A stretch of DNA of 52,437 bases. Origin: an uncultured Caryophanales bacterium. Lineage in GTDB: Bacteria > Bacillota_I > Bacilli_A > RFN20 > CAG-826. Of this stretch, positions 1 to 8,252 are shown piece by piece (the first letter of the stretch is position 1; each line of letters opens with the position of its first letter). The notes below the pieces were generated by a model. That model did no database searches. It saw nothing but the letters and a program-made list of their open reading frames with translations, and was not told the DNA's origin. The stretch lies in NCBI GenBank assembly GCA_902464635.1, contig CABQKC010000014.1:1-52437 (forward strand), given 5' to 3'. Position numbers and translations under genes: made by a program.

Positions 1-69
1 AACGACACTTTACGAAATAATTAATTTTTCTCTTTACTTTGAATAGTTAGTCTCCCTAGGGAAAAATAA

Positions 70-90
70 AGCCGCGTTTATCTCGCGGCT
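70..90 (-). terminator. Rho-independent terminator after rpmE
   Basis: A perfect 7-bp GC-rich stem (AGCCGCG/CGCGGCT) with a 7-nt loop lies just past the rpmE stop. Read on the minus strand it is followed by a T-rich tail. The plus strand also has T-rich sequence after the stem, so it may work in both directions. Confidence 0.8.
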
Positions 91-118
91 ATTTTACCAT
101 TTTTACAATAAAATTGGC

Positions 119-334
119 TTATTTGTTTTTGCTAGACTTGGCAAGTTTCTTGTTGAAACGATCGATTCTACCATCGTTAGCAACGAAACGTTGTTTTCCG
201 GTATAAAATGGGTGGCAATTTGAGCAGGTATCAACCTTGATTTCATCAAGAGTAGAACCAGTTTCGAATGTCGAACCGCAGGTAGTGCAGGTTACTTTGC
301 ACTTGTGGTATTCCGGGTGGATTCCTTTTTTCAT
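119..334 (-). CDS. rpmE: Ribosomal protein bL31, zinc-binding type
   Basis: bL31 is a component of the 50S ribosomal subunit. The product starts MKKGIHPEYHKCKVTC, the family's standard opening, and ends in a basic Lys-rich tail. The CTTCG and CSNCHPF pairs supply a Cys-based zinc site, so this is the zinc-containing form. I chose the ATG at 334 (71 aa) because AGGAG lies 8 nt upstream of it. The ATG six bases earlier is only 2 nt from the Shine-Dalgarno, and longer readings add a non-family N-terminus. It is a single gene with its own promoter and terminator. Confidence 0.95.
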   Translation of the reverse strand: MKKGIHPEYHKCKVTCTTCGSTFETGSTLDEIKVDTCSNCHPFYTGKQRFVANDGRIDRFNKKLAKSSKNK

Positions 335-387
335 GTCCATTACTCCTTTCGCCGTATGAGGCTTCTCACACAGAGAGTTCGGCAATA

Positions 388-416
388 AAGATACACAAAA
401 AAGCTTGCATGTTCAA
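388..416 (-). promoter_or_regulatory. Promoter of rpmE
   Basis: On the minus strand, TTGAAC (416-411) and TATCTT (393-388) are separated by exactly 17 nt. This leaves a leader of about 45 nt before the rpmE start. bL31 genes in Firmicutes can have autoregulatory leader RNAs. I could not fold this one convincingly. Confidence 0.6.
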
Positions 417-457
417 CCTTATTTTTCTAAAAGAAAAAGGAAAATTGAGAAATTGGC

Positions 458-1009
458 TCATTTATCAATGTTTTTGACTCTAAATTTAGGGGGCAATAAA
501 ATCATCTCTTTGCTTATTCCCTTGCTAGAAATTACTGGATTTAAACCTAAAGTAAAGTCAGGGATAATCGTTTTATATCTAGTTAACATTGAAATATATC
601 CATCTTTTAATCCAGTTTCTTCTTCGATATTTAGATAAAGGAAATCGGCATATTTATTATGGAGTAAATTAAATAATTTCCTATTTTCCTTAATGTCTAT
701 TTCATCTAATTTCTTCTTCGCGTTTATTAAATCGATTTCCTTGATTTGACTTGATAAGGAAAATATTCCAATTACTTTGCTTATTGGGCAGTCTTCTTCA
801 TATTCATATTCCTTGAAACAATAGACGTAGTTAATTTCGCCTTGGTCTATGAGCTTATTTCTTTTGTAATAATATGATTTAAGGAAATCTATTTTCTTGT
901 TTATAAAATTATTCTTACAGCTTAAAAGAAGCCTATCTTCCTTAGTTAAAGTAGTCCTGATTTTGTTAAAGTTTGCGTTTTCGATTTCTTTTAGCTGTTT
1001 TAAATTCAC
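458..1009 (-). CDS. Hypothetical protein, 183 aa
   Basis: I do not recognise this protein. It is charged, rich in Lys, Ile, Asn and Glu, and looks soluble: there is no signal peptide or clear membrane segment. The first half contains a dense cluster (FLKSYYYKRNKLIDQG) and an acidic patch (KEYEYEEDC). The second half looks mostly helical. The start is GTG at 1009 with no visible Shine-Dalgarno, and the only internal Met is too far in to be an alternative. It is transcribed away from tldD and toward rpmE, which has its own promoter. Its reality rests on 183 uninterrupted codons with a plausible protein composition. Confidence 0.6.
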   Translation of the reverse strand: MNLKQLKEIENANFNKIRTTLTKEDRLLLSCKNNFINKKIDFLKSYYYKRNKLIDQGEINYVYCFKEYEYEEDCPISKVIGIFSLSSQIKEIDLINAKKKLDEIDIKENRKLFNLLHNKYADFLYLNIEEETGLKDGYISMLTRYKTIIPDFTLGLNPVISSKGISKEMILLPPKFRVKNIDK

Positions 1010-1075
1010 ATAATTATTGTAGTTATTTTTTTTAAAAGTACACTATAAACGCTAAAAACATGCAAAGGAGCTACT

Positions 1076-2485
1076 ATGATATCAAAACAACTTGCTATCG
1101 GAGTATTAAATGAAGCCCTCCTAACTGGTGGAGATTATGCAGAAATCTATTTAGAAGAAAATGAATCTTCTATTATTTCTCTTGAAAATGGAACCGTTGA
1201 TAGAGTTGGTTCCTCTCTTACCTATGGAGCAGGAATTAGAATCCTAAAAGGAACTGAATCCGTTTATGGATATACTTCCGATTTAACTAAGAAAAGCCTA
1301 ATGGAATTGGCTAATAAACTTTCTTCTAGATTTGAAGGGGAAAGAGTTATTACGGTCAAGGAAATTGAAAACCAAAAAGTTAAGGTTATTAATAAAATCA
1401 AGAACCACCTTGATGAAGTTAAACCTGAAGAAAAGATTAAATATCTTAAGGAATGTTATCAAATAACTAAGGAAGTATCCCCAAAGATAGTTCGTATAAT
1501 TGATAATTTCATTAACAACAAGAAGAAAATTGAAATCTTTAATGCCGAAGGTGAAGTTGGTAAGCATTATAAGAATAGCGAAGAAAGAGGTAGGCTTACC
1601 ATGATTGCCATGGCTTCAACGGAAGAAAATGGAATCGAAAGCTATTTCACTGGACCTGGCAAATATGCCGGATGGGATTATTTTACTTCTGTCTTGGATT
1701 ATAAAGAGGAAGCTAAGAAAGTTGGTGAAAAAGCCGTCATGATGCTTACTGCTAAAGAATGCCCATCAGGAAGATTCCCTGTTGTCATTGGTAACGGATG
1801 GGGTGGAGTTATATTCCATGAAGCCTGCGGACACTCATTAGAAGCGACTTCAACTGCTAAAGGATTATCCGTATTCTCTCATTCTATTGGAGAACAAATT
1901 GCCTCTCCTATCGTATCCGCTTTTGATGATGGAACAATAAAAAACGAATGGGGTTCAAATAATATTGACTCTGAAGGCCATGTTACGATGAATAACCAAC
2001 TTATCAAAGATGGTATATGCGTTGGATTCCTTGTTGATAAGGCGAATGGAAGAAAACTAAATATGGAAGCCAATGGATGTTCTAGAAGAGAAAGCTATAG
2101 ATATGCCCCAACTTCAAGAATGTCTAATACCTATATTGCTAAAGGCAAAGATAAACCAGAAGACATCATAAAAGATACTAAGCTAGGTATTTATGTTGTT
2201 AATTTCGGTGGCGGATCTGTTGAGCCTTCTACTGGTGAATTCAACTTCTCTGCTAGCGAAGCCTATATTATTAGGGATGGAAAGATTTGTGAACCTGTTA
2301 AAGGGTGCACTCTTATCGGAAGCGGCAAAGAAGTATTGATGAACATCGATAGAGTTGGTAATGATCTTGATTTAGGCCAAGGTATGTGCGGATCTTTATC
2401 TGGATTAGTTCCTGTTAATGTTGGCCAACCAACGATTAGGATAAAAGAAATTACTGTTGGCGGAAGAGGAGGAAAATTAGAATGA
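1076..2485 (+). CDS. tldD: Metalloprotease TldD
   Basis: This is the catalytic subunit of the TldD/TldE(PmbA) heterodimeric zinc protease of peptidase family U62, which cleaves small unstructured peptides and in some bacteria matures peptide antibiotics. The active-site motif HEACGH (residues 248-253) matches the family's HExxxH, and a C-terminal GSGKEVL segment and a glycine-rich end are also typical. The length of 469 aa is normal. AAAGGAG lies just upstream of the ATG. It overlaps pmbA by 4 nt (ATGA), so the two subunits should be translated together. No peptide precursor gene was seen next to it. Confidence 0.93.
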   Translation: MISKQLAIGVLNEALLTGGDYAEIYLEENESSIISLENGTVDRVGSSLTYGAGIRILKGTESVYGYTSDLTKKSLMELANKLSSRFEGERVITVKEIENQKVKVINKIKNHLDEVKPEEKIKYLKECYQITKEVSPKIVRIIDNFINNKKKIEIFNAEGEVGKHYKNSEERGRLTMIAMASTEENGIESYFTGPGKYAGWDYFTSVLDYKEEAKKVGEKAVMMLTAKECPSGRFPVVIGNGWGGVIFHEACGHSLEATSTAKGLSVFSHSIGEQIASPIVSAFDDGTIKNEWGSNNIDSEGHVTMNNQLIKDGICVGFLVDKANGRKLNMEANGCSRRESYRYAPTSRMSNTYIAKGKDKPEDIIKDTKLGIYVVNFGGGSVEPSTGEFNFSASEAYIIRDGKICEPVKGCTLIGSGKEVLMNIDRVGNDLDLGQGMCGSLSGLVPVNVGQPTIRIKEITVGGRGGKLE

Positions 2486-3804
2486 ATTTTGCAAAGTTTT
2501 TTGCCCTTGCTAAAGAAAAAGGCATCGAGCAATCTCAAATTAAATTATCTAAATCCAGCAGCCTTACAATCAAATTATTCCACCATGAAATAGATTCTTA
2601 TAAAGTTGCTAATTCCCAAAGCTTAATCGCCTGCGGCTTATATAAAGGCAAATTGGGATTCGGGGTAAGCCAAAAGATTGATTCATCTTCTTTCTCTTTC
2701 CTAGTCGACCAAATCATCTTGACTGCTACATATTCAGAAAAGCCATGTGAAATTGGCTTGTTCCCTGGCTCTCCTAAATATAAGAAGAGGAATGTCTATA
2801 ACAAGGAATTGTCTTTAATTCCTGTTGAAAAGAAAATTGCCTTGATAAAGGAGTTAGAAAACGCAATTTATGCTGCCGATTCTAGAATTACCGATGCCGA
2901 TGATGTTACATATGTTGAAGGTGAAGGTTATTCTGAATTCTATAATTCCTTTGGATTGAAATTAAAACAAAAAGACAATAATTTCGTTATCTTTGCTGGT
3001 GCAATAGCTAAAGATAAAGGCGAGACTAAGACTTTCTATGATGTTTTCATTGATAACGACTTATCCAAATTCAATGTTGATAAATTTGCTAAATCCATCG
3101 TTTCTAGGGCTGTTTCTAAATTCGGTGGCGCCCCTTGTGCCTCTAATAAATATCCAACAGTCTTGGATAAAGCAGTCGTATCTCCTTTAATTGGCTATTA
3201 TCTATCATCTACTATAGCGGATAATGTCCAACGTCATTCTTCTGTTTTGGAAGGCAAATTAAATCAAAAGGTTGCTTCATCTAAACTAACCATTGAAGAA
3301 AAGCCACTTGCCAAGAATCTATTCTATTCCTTCTTTGATGATGAAGGGGTTGCGACTCAAAATCATTTCATTATTAAAAATGGTGTTTTGAAAACCTATT
3401 TATATAATAGGGAAACCGCCGCTAAGGACGGAGTCGAATCTACTGGCAATGGTGCTTGGGGATCTGGCAAATTCGGTACCACTTTCTCCAATATCTTCGT
3501 TAAAGGAGGAAAAGCAAGCTTTGATGAACTTATTTCTCCAATTAAAGAAGGTGTCTATATCACCGAAATTGCTGGTTTAGGAACTGGAATGAATGCAAAT
3601 TCTGGCAACTTCTCTTGCCAAGCGGAAGGATATATGATCCGTGATGGGAAGATTGCTGAACCATTGAATTTGATTACCATTTCAGGAAACCTCTTCAAGA
3701 TGTTTAAGGATTTAAAGGGATTCTCTAATAGAACTGAAATTGATGATTCTGCAGTTTCTGTTGGGGATGCTTATATAAAATCTCTTTCTATCGGCGGAAA
3801 ATAA
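2482..3804 (+). CDS. pmbA: TldE/PmbA subunit of the TldD protease
   Basis: This is the partner subunit of TldD. It shares the fold but lacks the HExxxH zinc motif, as is normal for PmbA/TldE. It has the family's C-terminal pattern (GTGMNANSGNFSCQAEGYMIRDGK) and a length of 440 aa. It starts inside the stop of tldD and is followed directly by a terminator, making a clean two-gene operon. Which of the pair binds substrate cannot be seen here. Confidence 0.9.
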   Translation: MNFAKFFALAKEKGIEQSQIKLSKSSSLTIKLFHHEIDSYKVANSQSLIACGLYKGKLGFGVSQKIDSSSFSFLVDQIILTATYSEKPCEIGLFPGSPKYKKRNVYNKELSLIPVEKKIALIKELENAIYAADSRITDADDVTYVEGEGYSEFYNSFGLKLKQKDNNFVIFAGAIAKDKGETKTFYDVFIDNDLSKFNVDKFAKSIVSRAVSKFGGAPCASNKYPTVLDKAVVSPLIGYYLSSTIADNVQRHSSVLEGKLNQKVASSKLTIEEKPLAKNLFYSFFDDEGVATQNHFIIKNGVLKTYLYNRETAAKDGVESTGNGAWGSGKFGTTFSNIFVKGGKASFDELISPIKEGVYITEIAGLGTGMNANSGNFSCQAEGYMIRDGKIAEPLNLITISGNLFKMFKDLKGFSNRTEIDDSAVSVGDAYIKSLSIGGK

Positions 3805-3815
3805 AATCAATAATT

Positions 3816-3860
3816 AGACCATCGAGAATATCTATGCCATTCCTGGTGGTCTTTTTCTTT
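3816..3860 (+). terminator. Terminator after tldD-pmbA
   Basis: The stem AGACCAT.../...GGTGGTCT, containing G-T wobble pairs, is followed at once by a T-rich run. It lies 12 nt past the pmbA stop. Confidence 0.75.
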
Positions 3861-3871
3861 TATTAAAATAA

Positions 3872-3981
3872 GCGACCCGTGTAGTGATTTTGTGATGTGA
3901 TTTAAACAAAAATAACGATAAATAGGCGTTTTAACTAAAATTTAAATCATGTTGATATGTTTATTTAGCTACACGGGTGGC
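3872..3981. repeat. 110-bp imperfect palindrome, possible structured RNA or mini-element
   Basis: The ends are inverted repeats of 13 bp with one mismatch (GCGACCCGTGTAG at 3872-3884; CTACACGGGTGGC at 3969-3981). A second, nested perfect inverted repeat of 9 bp lies inside (TGATTTAAA at 3898-3906; TTTAAATCA at 3941-3949). AT-rich flanks extend the outer symmetry weakly, and a T-rich stretch follows on the plus strand. No ORF lies inside and no clear target-site duplication flanks it. It could be a structured RNA, a remnant of a small mobile element, or a long-loop terminator. Confidence 0.5.
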
Positions 3982-4088
3982 CTTAATTTTATTTTTTGGT
4001 TACTCAACGCGTTTTATTTTTTAAATAAAGGTTGTTTTCTTTTTTAAAGAAGCGAAAATATCATTATCAAATCAAGGAGGGATTTTGT

Positions 4089-5615
4089 ATGAATGAAAAC
4101 GAAAAGAAAATCAAACCAATCTCGATAGTTTTATCTGTAGTTATTTTATTGCTATCGATTTGTTTAGTTATTGTTCCATTTATTTCAAAATTTGATTTTT
4201 TCAATGCAGAAAGTGGGTTAATTCCCGTAATGAAGGATGTTTTGGTGTTCAAATCTTCTTCATTCAGTGGCAATTTCAAAGCCGTTGCCATCATCGATGG
4301 AGTTTGGGGCTATTTAGTAGTCGCTTGCTTCCTAATTGGCTTAATTGGAGTTGGAGTTAGAAAGAAACCTGCCATGTTGCTTGGGATGTTTGCTTTCCTT
4401 CTAGGTGGAGTCGCTTCTTTCTATGGATTAGGCTTGGTCTTGACCCAAGGGAACTTAAAGGCATTAGCTTCTATTCTTTCTTTAGTAGCAGCTGCAATTC
4501 TAGTTATTTTATCCGTTGCTTCCTTTATGTTTGCTTTCTCTTGTTCTAAATCAAAAGAGACTAGCGAACCGGTCATGGAAGAAGAAAAGATTGAAGAGCC
4601 AAGTGAAGAAAAAGGCGAAGAAGTCAAGCTAGATCAAATCGAAGACATTGAACCTGCAAATGAAGAAAATGGTGAAGAAAAACCTGCTGAAAAAGAAGAA
4701 GAGCCAAAGGCTGAAGAACCTAAAAAAGAAGATACTCCTGTAGTTAAAAAGCCTGTTAAGAAGGTAACCAAGAAAGCTTCTGAAAAGGTTGCTGAACCTA
4801 AAGAAAATAAGGTTGAATCAAAAGAAGAAAAGCCTGTTGCCAAAGTTGAAGAAACTCCAAAAGAAGCTAGTAAACCAACAAAAGGTCAAACTGGAAAATA
4901 TGAAGTATTCCCAGAAGCCGGTTTCTATAAATATAGATTAAAGGCAAATAATGGCGAGATTCTTCTTGTGTCCTCTTCCTATAAAACTAGAGAAGGCGCA
5001 CATAATGGCATTGCTACTTTACGTAAGAATGTCAAAGAAGGATCTAAGCGCGTTGTTACTGATAAGAGCGGATTCTCTCAATTTAGAATCTCTACTGCTA
5101 ACGATGGACGTTTAATTGTTGCTGGTGAAATCTATCCAACATTGTTATCTGCCCAAAATGCATTAGCTTCTGTTGAAAAATTCTATAAGACTCATAGGGA
5201 AAAAGATTTAGAGGAAATCCCAGAAGCCGAAATCAGGGAATGGAAGGTTGAGCTTCCTCCAGTTAATGATACTGCAAATGGCAAAGTCGAAATCTTTATT
5301 GCTGAAGATGGCAAGAAATGGCAAGGACGTTTGCTTGCATCTAATGGTGTCTTGTTATTTATGACTACTACATATTCTTCAAAGAATGCTGTTATCAAGG
5401 CAATTGAGAATATTAAGGAAAAAGCTCTTGCCGGATCAATTTCTATCTTAAGAGATAAGCAAAATCGTTACCAATTCCGTGTCTTCTCCGACAATGGAGC
5501 AGTCCTAGTAATGGGTGAAACTTATCCATCTAGAGATTCTGCAATCTCTGCAGCTTCTAGCGTTAGGAACTTCATTGGTTCTGCTAAGCTAGTTGATTTA
5601 TCAAAACAAAATTAA
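4089..5615 (+). CDS. Four-helix membrane protein with tandem YegP (DUF1508) repeats
   Basis: Function unknown. The 508-aa product has about four membrane helices in its first 155 residues. A long Glu/Lys/Pro-rich low-complexity linker follows (about 160-265), then two tandem YegP-type units at about 270-375 and 399-500. Each unit is built from two half-repeats with the family's RLKANNGEIL and FRVFSDNGAVL patterns. DUF1508 domains are usually stand-alone soluble proteins, so tethering them to a membrane bundle is unusual. AAGGAGGG 7 nt upstream selects the ATG at 4089 over an upstream one at 4032. The N-terminal bundle resembles the protein at 7612-8160 in topology. A strong terminator follows. 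Confidence 0.8.
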   Translation: MNENEKKIKPISIVLSVVILLLSICLVIVPFISKFDFFNAESGLIPVMKDVLVFKSSSFSGNFKAVAIIDGVWGYLVVACFLIGLIGVGVRKKPAMLLGMFAFLLGGVASFYGLGLVLTQGNLKALASILSLVAAAILVILSVASFMFAFSCSKSKETSEPVMEEEKIEEPSEEKGEEVKLDQIEDIEPANEENGEEKPAEKEEEPKAEEPKKEDTPVVKKPVKKVTKKASEKVAEPKENKVESKEEKPVAKVEETPKEASKPTKGQTGKYEVFPEAGFYKYRLKANNGEILLVSSSYKTREGAHNGIATLRKNVKEGSKRVVTDKSGFSQFRISTANDGRLIVAGEIYPTLLSAQNALASVEKFYKTHREKDLEEIPEAEIREWKVELPPVNDTANGKVEIFIAEDGKKWQGRLLASNGVLLFMTTTYSSKNAVIKAIENIKEKALAGSISILRDKQNRYQFRVFSDNGAVLVMGETYPSRDSAISAASSVRNFIGSAKLVDLSKQN

Positions 5616-5624
5616 GTTACGTCT

Positions 5625-5655
5625 GGGCCTAGTTAATTCTAGGCCCTTTAAAATT
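5625..5655 (+). terminator. Terminator after the YegP-repeat gene
   Basis: A perfect 8-bp stem (GGGCCTAG/CTAGGCCC) with a 6-nt AT loop is followed by a T/A-rich tail ending in six T residues. Confidence 0.85.
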
Positions 5656-5683
5656 TTTTACCCTTGGATTATTTTCTTTAGGG

Positions 5684-5704
5684 TATAATCTTTTTCGGAG
5701 GAGG
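5684..5704 (+). promoter_or_regulatory. Consensus -10 and distant ribosome-binding site before the PIN-domain gene
   Basis: TATAAT (5684-5689) is a perfect -10, but the best -35 candidates (TTGGAT, TTTACC) are 14 or 20 nt away. GGAGGAGG at 5697-5704 is an excellent Shine-Dalgarno sequence, yet it lies 22 nt before the ATG at 5727. No ATG, GTG or TTG lies between them in frame; only ATT codons do. Either an unusual start codon is used or the site acts at long range. Confidence 0.45.
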
Positions 5705-5726
5705 TTATAAATACCATTCTATTATT

Positions 5727-7517
5727 ATGTTTATAAAAGAGAAAAAGGCCAGTGAACTAGCCGAACTATTGAATCCGTTCGACTATGTAATCCTAGATAC
5801 CTGTTCTCTTATGGATGAAAATTTTCCAGAATGGATGGATGTTCTAATAGACGCGAAGAATTACCGTAAAAAAGGTCAGCAAATCGTTGTATTCAAAACA
5901 TGCATTGATGAATTAAAGAAACATCTAAAGAACAAGAAACGCGATTCAAAGCGCATTGCTGCTAAAAGAGCATTAAAAATTGTCCGTCATGCAAAATGGA
6001 GAAAGCTATTAACTGTTTCAAAGATCAAAGAAAGCCAAAATTTTGCGGACAATGTAATTTTTGTAAAAGTATCGGCTGATAGAATCTATTCTAGAGTCGC
6101 GGTAATTACGCAAGACAAAAAACTCGCATACGATCTAGTAAATTTAAATAATTTAGCTAGTCAAAGAGGTTACAAAGTATTTGTCTATAAAATAGCTCCA
6201 GGGGGCGTATTAGAGAATAATAAAGGCGCTCCTGCTATTAAAGAAAACCATTCACAACCAATTGAAAAGGATAATCTAAAAGAGAAAAAGGAAAAAGCTT
6301 TTCCATTTGCCTTAGTTAAGGTAATGGAAACGGATTCAAAACTAAAAGACACTCTTTCTTCACCTACTTATCCAGTTGAGAAGAAGATTGCTGATATCAA
6401 AACTCAATTAGCAAATCTAAATAGACTTAGTGAAGGAGATAGGAAGAAATTAACACTTGCCTATGATGCTTCTAAATTAAATGCATTATTAAGGCAATAT
6501 TCTATTAAGATTAAGCCAAAAGAGGCTACCCCTGTAGTTAAAAAGGAAGAAAATAAGCCTATTGCTGCTTCGCCGATAGAGGCTAAGCAAAAGCTTTATT
6601 ACGGAAACGGCAGGACCATTGAAGATGCATTAAACGATGTATCGGCTCATTATGGACTTCTATATAGAGATCCTAGTGTTCCTTATTTTCCTTTGATTCA
6701 CGGTAAGGCTGATTTAACTATTCCTGATTATAGGAATATGGTCGAAAAGATTGACTTAGTATTAAAGAAATCTAATAAATCATCCTTCTTCTATTCTTCT
6801 TTTGAAGTTATCTGCGAGAAAGTATCTAATGGCTATCATGTCTATATGGATTTTGATGCTAAGGATCCTAAAGCAAATAAGAAAGAAACTAAGAAGGCAG
6901 AACCTATTGCTAAAAAAGAACTTGTTACGAAGAAAAAGGAAAACGTTACTAAACCTAAAGTAGAGAAACCTCTTTCTAAGGTTGAGATGAAAAAAGATGA
7001 TGTTAAAAAGGCTGAATCTAAACCTGCTTCTTCTAAAAAGACATTTAAATCTAGCAAAAAGGCCAAGGCTATAGAAGATAAGCCAATAGTCCTTAAAAAG
7101 GAAGAAAAGCCCGAATCCGTTCAGGTTGTTGTTCCTAATGGGGCAACTTTACTTGTTGGAGAACCTAGCGAGGATAAATCCAAAAAGAAAGAACCTAATA
7201 AGCAAAAGGAAGCCAAAAAGGAAGCAAATCCAAAGAAACAAGAGCCTAAAAAGGCTAAGCCTGCTGCTAAAGAGGTCGCTAAAAAGCCTGCTTCTAAACC
7301 TAAAACTTCTAAAAAGGTTCCTGTTGATGAAATCTTAGCTTTTGATAAGAGATTAAAGGCAGTTTTATCTAATCCAAATTATCCAAAAGAAGATAAAATC
7401 AAGGATATAAAGAAACAACACGAAGATATAAAGCTACTTTCTAGTGAAGACAAAAAGAAACTTTTATTAAGTGCAAGAAAGTTAAATTCCTTATTGTCAG
7501 AATTAGACAATAAATAG
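5727..7517 (+). CDS. PIN-domain protein with Lys/Pro linkers and a duplicated 55-residue module
   Basis: Residues 19-155 look like a PIN nuclease domain: acidic residues D24 (ILDTCSLMD), E62 (CIDELKK), D108 (FADN) and D130 (ITQDKKL) fall in the expected order, so RNA cleavage is plausible. A 55-residue helical module then occurs twice, at about 203-258 and 539-596. Both copies share the pattern KLK.LSxPxYPxExKIxDIK followed by LxxxDxKKLxLAxxxxKLNxLL. Between them lie a separate globular segment (about 289-378) and long Lys/Glu/Pro linkers. No antitoxin partner is adjacent, which argues against a VapC-type toxin. The architecture is new to me. Function is unassigned beyond the PIN domain. Confidence 0.75.
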   Translation: MFIKEKKASELAELLNPFDYVILDTCSLMDENFPEWMDVLIDAKNYRKKGQQIVVFKTCIDELKKHLKNKKRDSKRIAAKRALKIVRHAKWRKLLTVSKIKESQNFADNVIFVKVSADRIYSRVAVITQDKKLAYDLVNLNNLASQRGYKVFVYKIAPGGVLENNKGAPAIKENHSQPIEKDNLKEKKEKAFPFALVKVMETDSKLKDTLSSPTYPVEKKIADIKTQLANLNRLSEGDRKKLTLAYDASKLNALLRQYSIKIKPKEATPVVKKEENKPIAASPIEAKQKLYYGNGRTIEDALNDVSAHYGLLYRDPSVPYFPLIHGKADLTIPDYRNMVEKIDLVLKKSNKSSFFYSSFEVICEKVSNGYHVYMDFDAKDPKANKKETKKAEPIAKKELVTKKKENVTKPKVEKPLSKVEMKKDDVKKAESKPASSKKTFKSSKKAKAIEDKPIVLKKEEKPESVQVVVPNGATLLVGEPSEDKSKKKEPNKQKEAKKEANPKKQEPKKAKPAAKEVAKKPASKPKTSKKVPVDEILAFDKRLKAVLSNPNYPKEDKIKDIKKQHEDIKLLSSEDKKKLLLSARKLNSLLSELDNK

Positions 7518-7586
7518 TCATTTTTAATAAACCGTTCATTTTTATGCAATTAATACTTTTAAGTTTCTTTAAAATTGGTAATATAT

Positions 7587-7600
7587 CTACCGAAAGGTAG
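7587..7600 (+). promoter_or_regulatory. GNRA-capped hairpin over the ribosome-binding site
   Basis: CTACC-GAAA-GGTAG is a perfect 5-bp stem with a GAAA tetraloop. It contains the only Shine-Dalgarno-like sequence (AAAGG, 7593-7597) before the ATG at 7612. It could modulate translation of the next gene. Alternatively, the stem may simply help place the ribosome. Confidence 0.4.
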
Positions 7601-7611
7601 GCTATAAATAA

Positions 7612-8160
7612 ATGGCTAAAAAAGTTAAAAAATCATTGTTGCCAGTTTTCATCATGGCAGCAGCCCTCGTCTTTGCCGTATTAGCAATTGTCTTCTCAGT
7701 TACCATGGACTTTGCCGGAAGCAAGCTTGTCACTACTTCTTCGACAACTGAAGGCTCCATCTACAAAGGAACCGATGTCTTCTTTGGTACAAAAGACAAT
7801 TCCGGCAATCAAGTATTGGCTGGAAGCACTCTTGGTTTAGTTGGCTTCATTATGATGATTGCTGGTGCAGTTGTTTTACTTGCTGGACTTGCTATTTCCT
7901 TTAAGAAAGTTAAGATTGGCAAGTTTGTCGCTGCTGTCGCTGGATTAGTTCTAGTCGTTGCTGGTATCTTCATGTTCATTGCTCCTGGTAATTTTGTTAG
8001 CACCAATGCTGAAAAATTAAACGGAATTCTTGGCGGACTTGCTGGTTTGGTTGGCGCAAAGGCTGAAGTTGTTGGCACATTACAAACTGGCGCTATTCTT
8101 TCTGCTATCTTTGGATTAGTTTCTGGGATTGCTGGAATCGGCGCAGCTGTTGTTAAGTAA
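7612..8160 (+). CDS. Small four-helix membrane protein, unknown function
   Basis: The 182-aa product has a short Lys-rich N-terminus, a first hydrophobic helix (about 8-30), a polar Ser/Thr/Gly-rich outer segment, and three more Gly/Ala-rich helices (about 70-93, 102-124 and 155-180). I do not recognise a family. Topology and spacing resemble the membrane part of the protein at 4089-5615, suggesting related proteins, though similarity is too low to judge by eye. It stands alone between a possible promoter region and a terminator. Confidence 0.75.
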   Translation: MAKKVKKSLLPVFIMAAALVFAVLAIVFSVTMDFAGSKLVTTSSTTEGSIYKGTDVFFGTKDNSGNQVLAGSTLGLVGFIMMIAGAVVLLAGLAISFKKVKIGKFVAAVAGLVLVVAGIFMFIAPGNFVSTNAEKLNGILGGLAGLVGAKAEVVGTLQTGAILSAIFGLVSGIAGIGAAVVK

Positions 8161-8181
8161 TTAATTAAACAAAAAAATGAT

Positions 8182-8211
8182 TAGCTCAGTTGATTCTGGG
8201 CTTTTCTTTTT
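8182..8211 (+). terminator. Terminator after the small membrane protein gene
   Basis: The stem AGCTCAG/CTGGGCT (one G-T pair, 6-nt loop) is followed by a run of T with single C interruptions. Confidence 0.75.
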
Positions 8212-8252
8212 GCTTATATGACTATAATAATGACTTGTAAGAAGGCTAGGGT

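Noticed and set aside
405..638. 77-codon plus-strand frame opposite the hypothetical gene
   Set aside because: Overlaps the longer minus-strand frame; no Shine-Dalgarno at its start and no membrane or domain pattern.
5727..7517. VapC-type toxin-antitoxin pair
   Set aside because: The PIN domain is in a 596-residue protein, and no small antitoxin gene is adjacent; both neighbours are membrane proteins.
8156..8166. TTAATTAA near 8160 as another copy of the ECF second box
   Set aside because: No ACAC precedes it and no TTTACGGA lies at the required distance; it is at a gene end.
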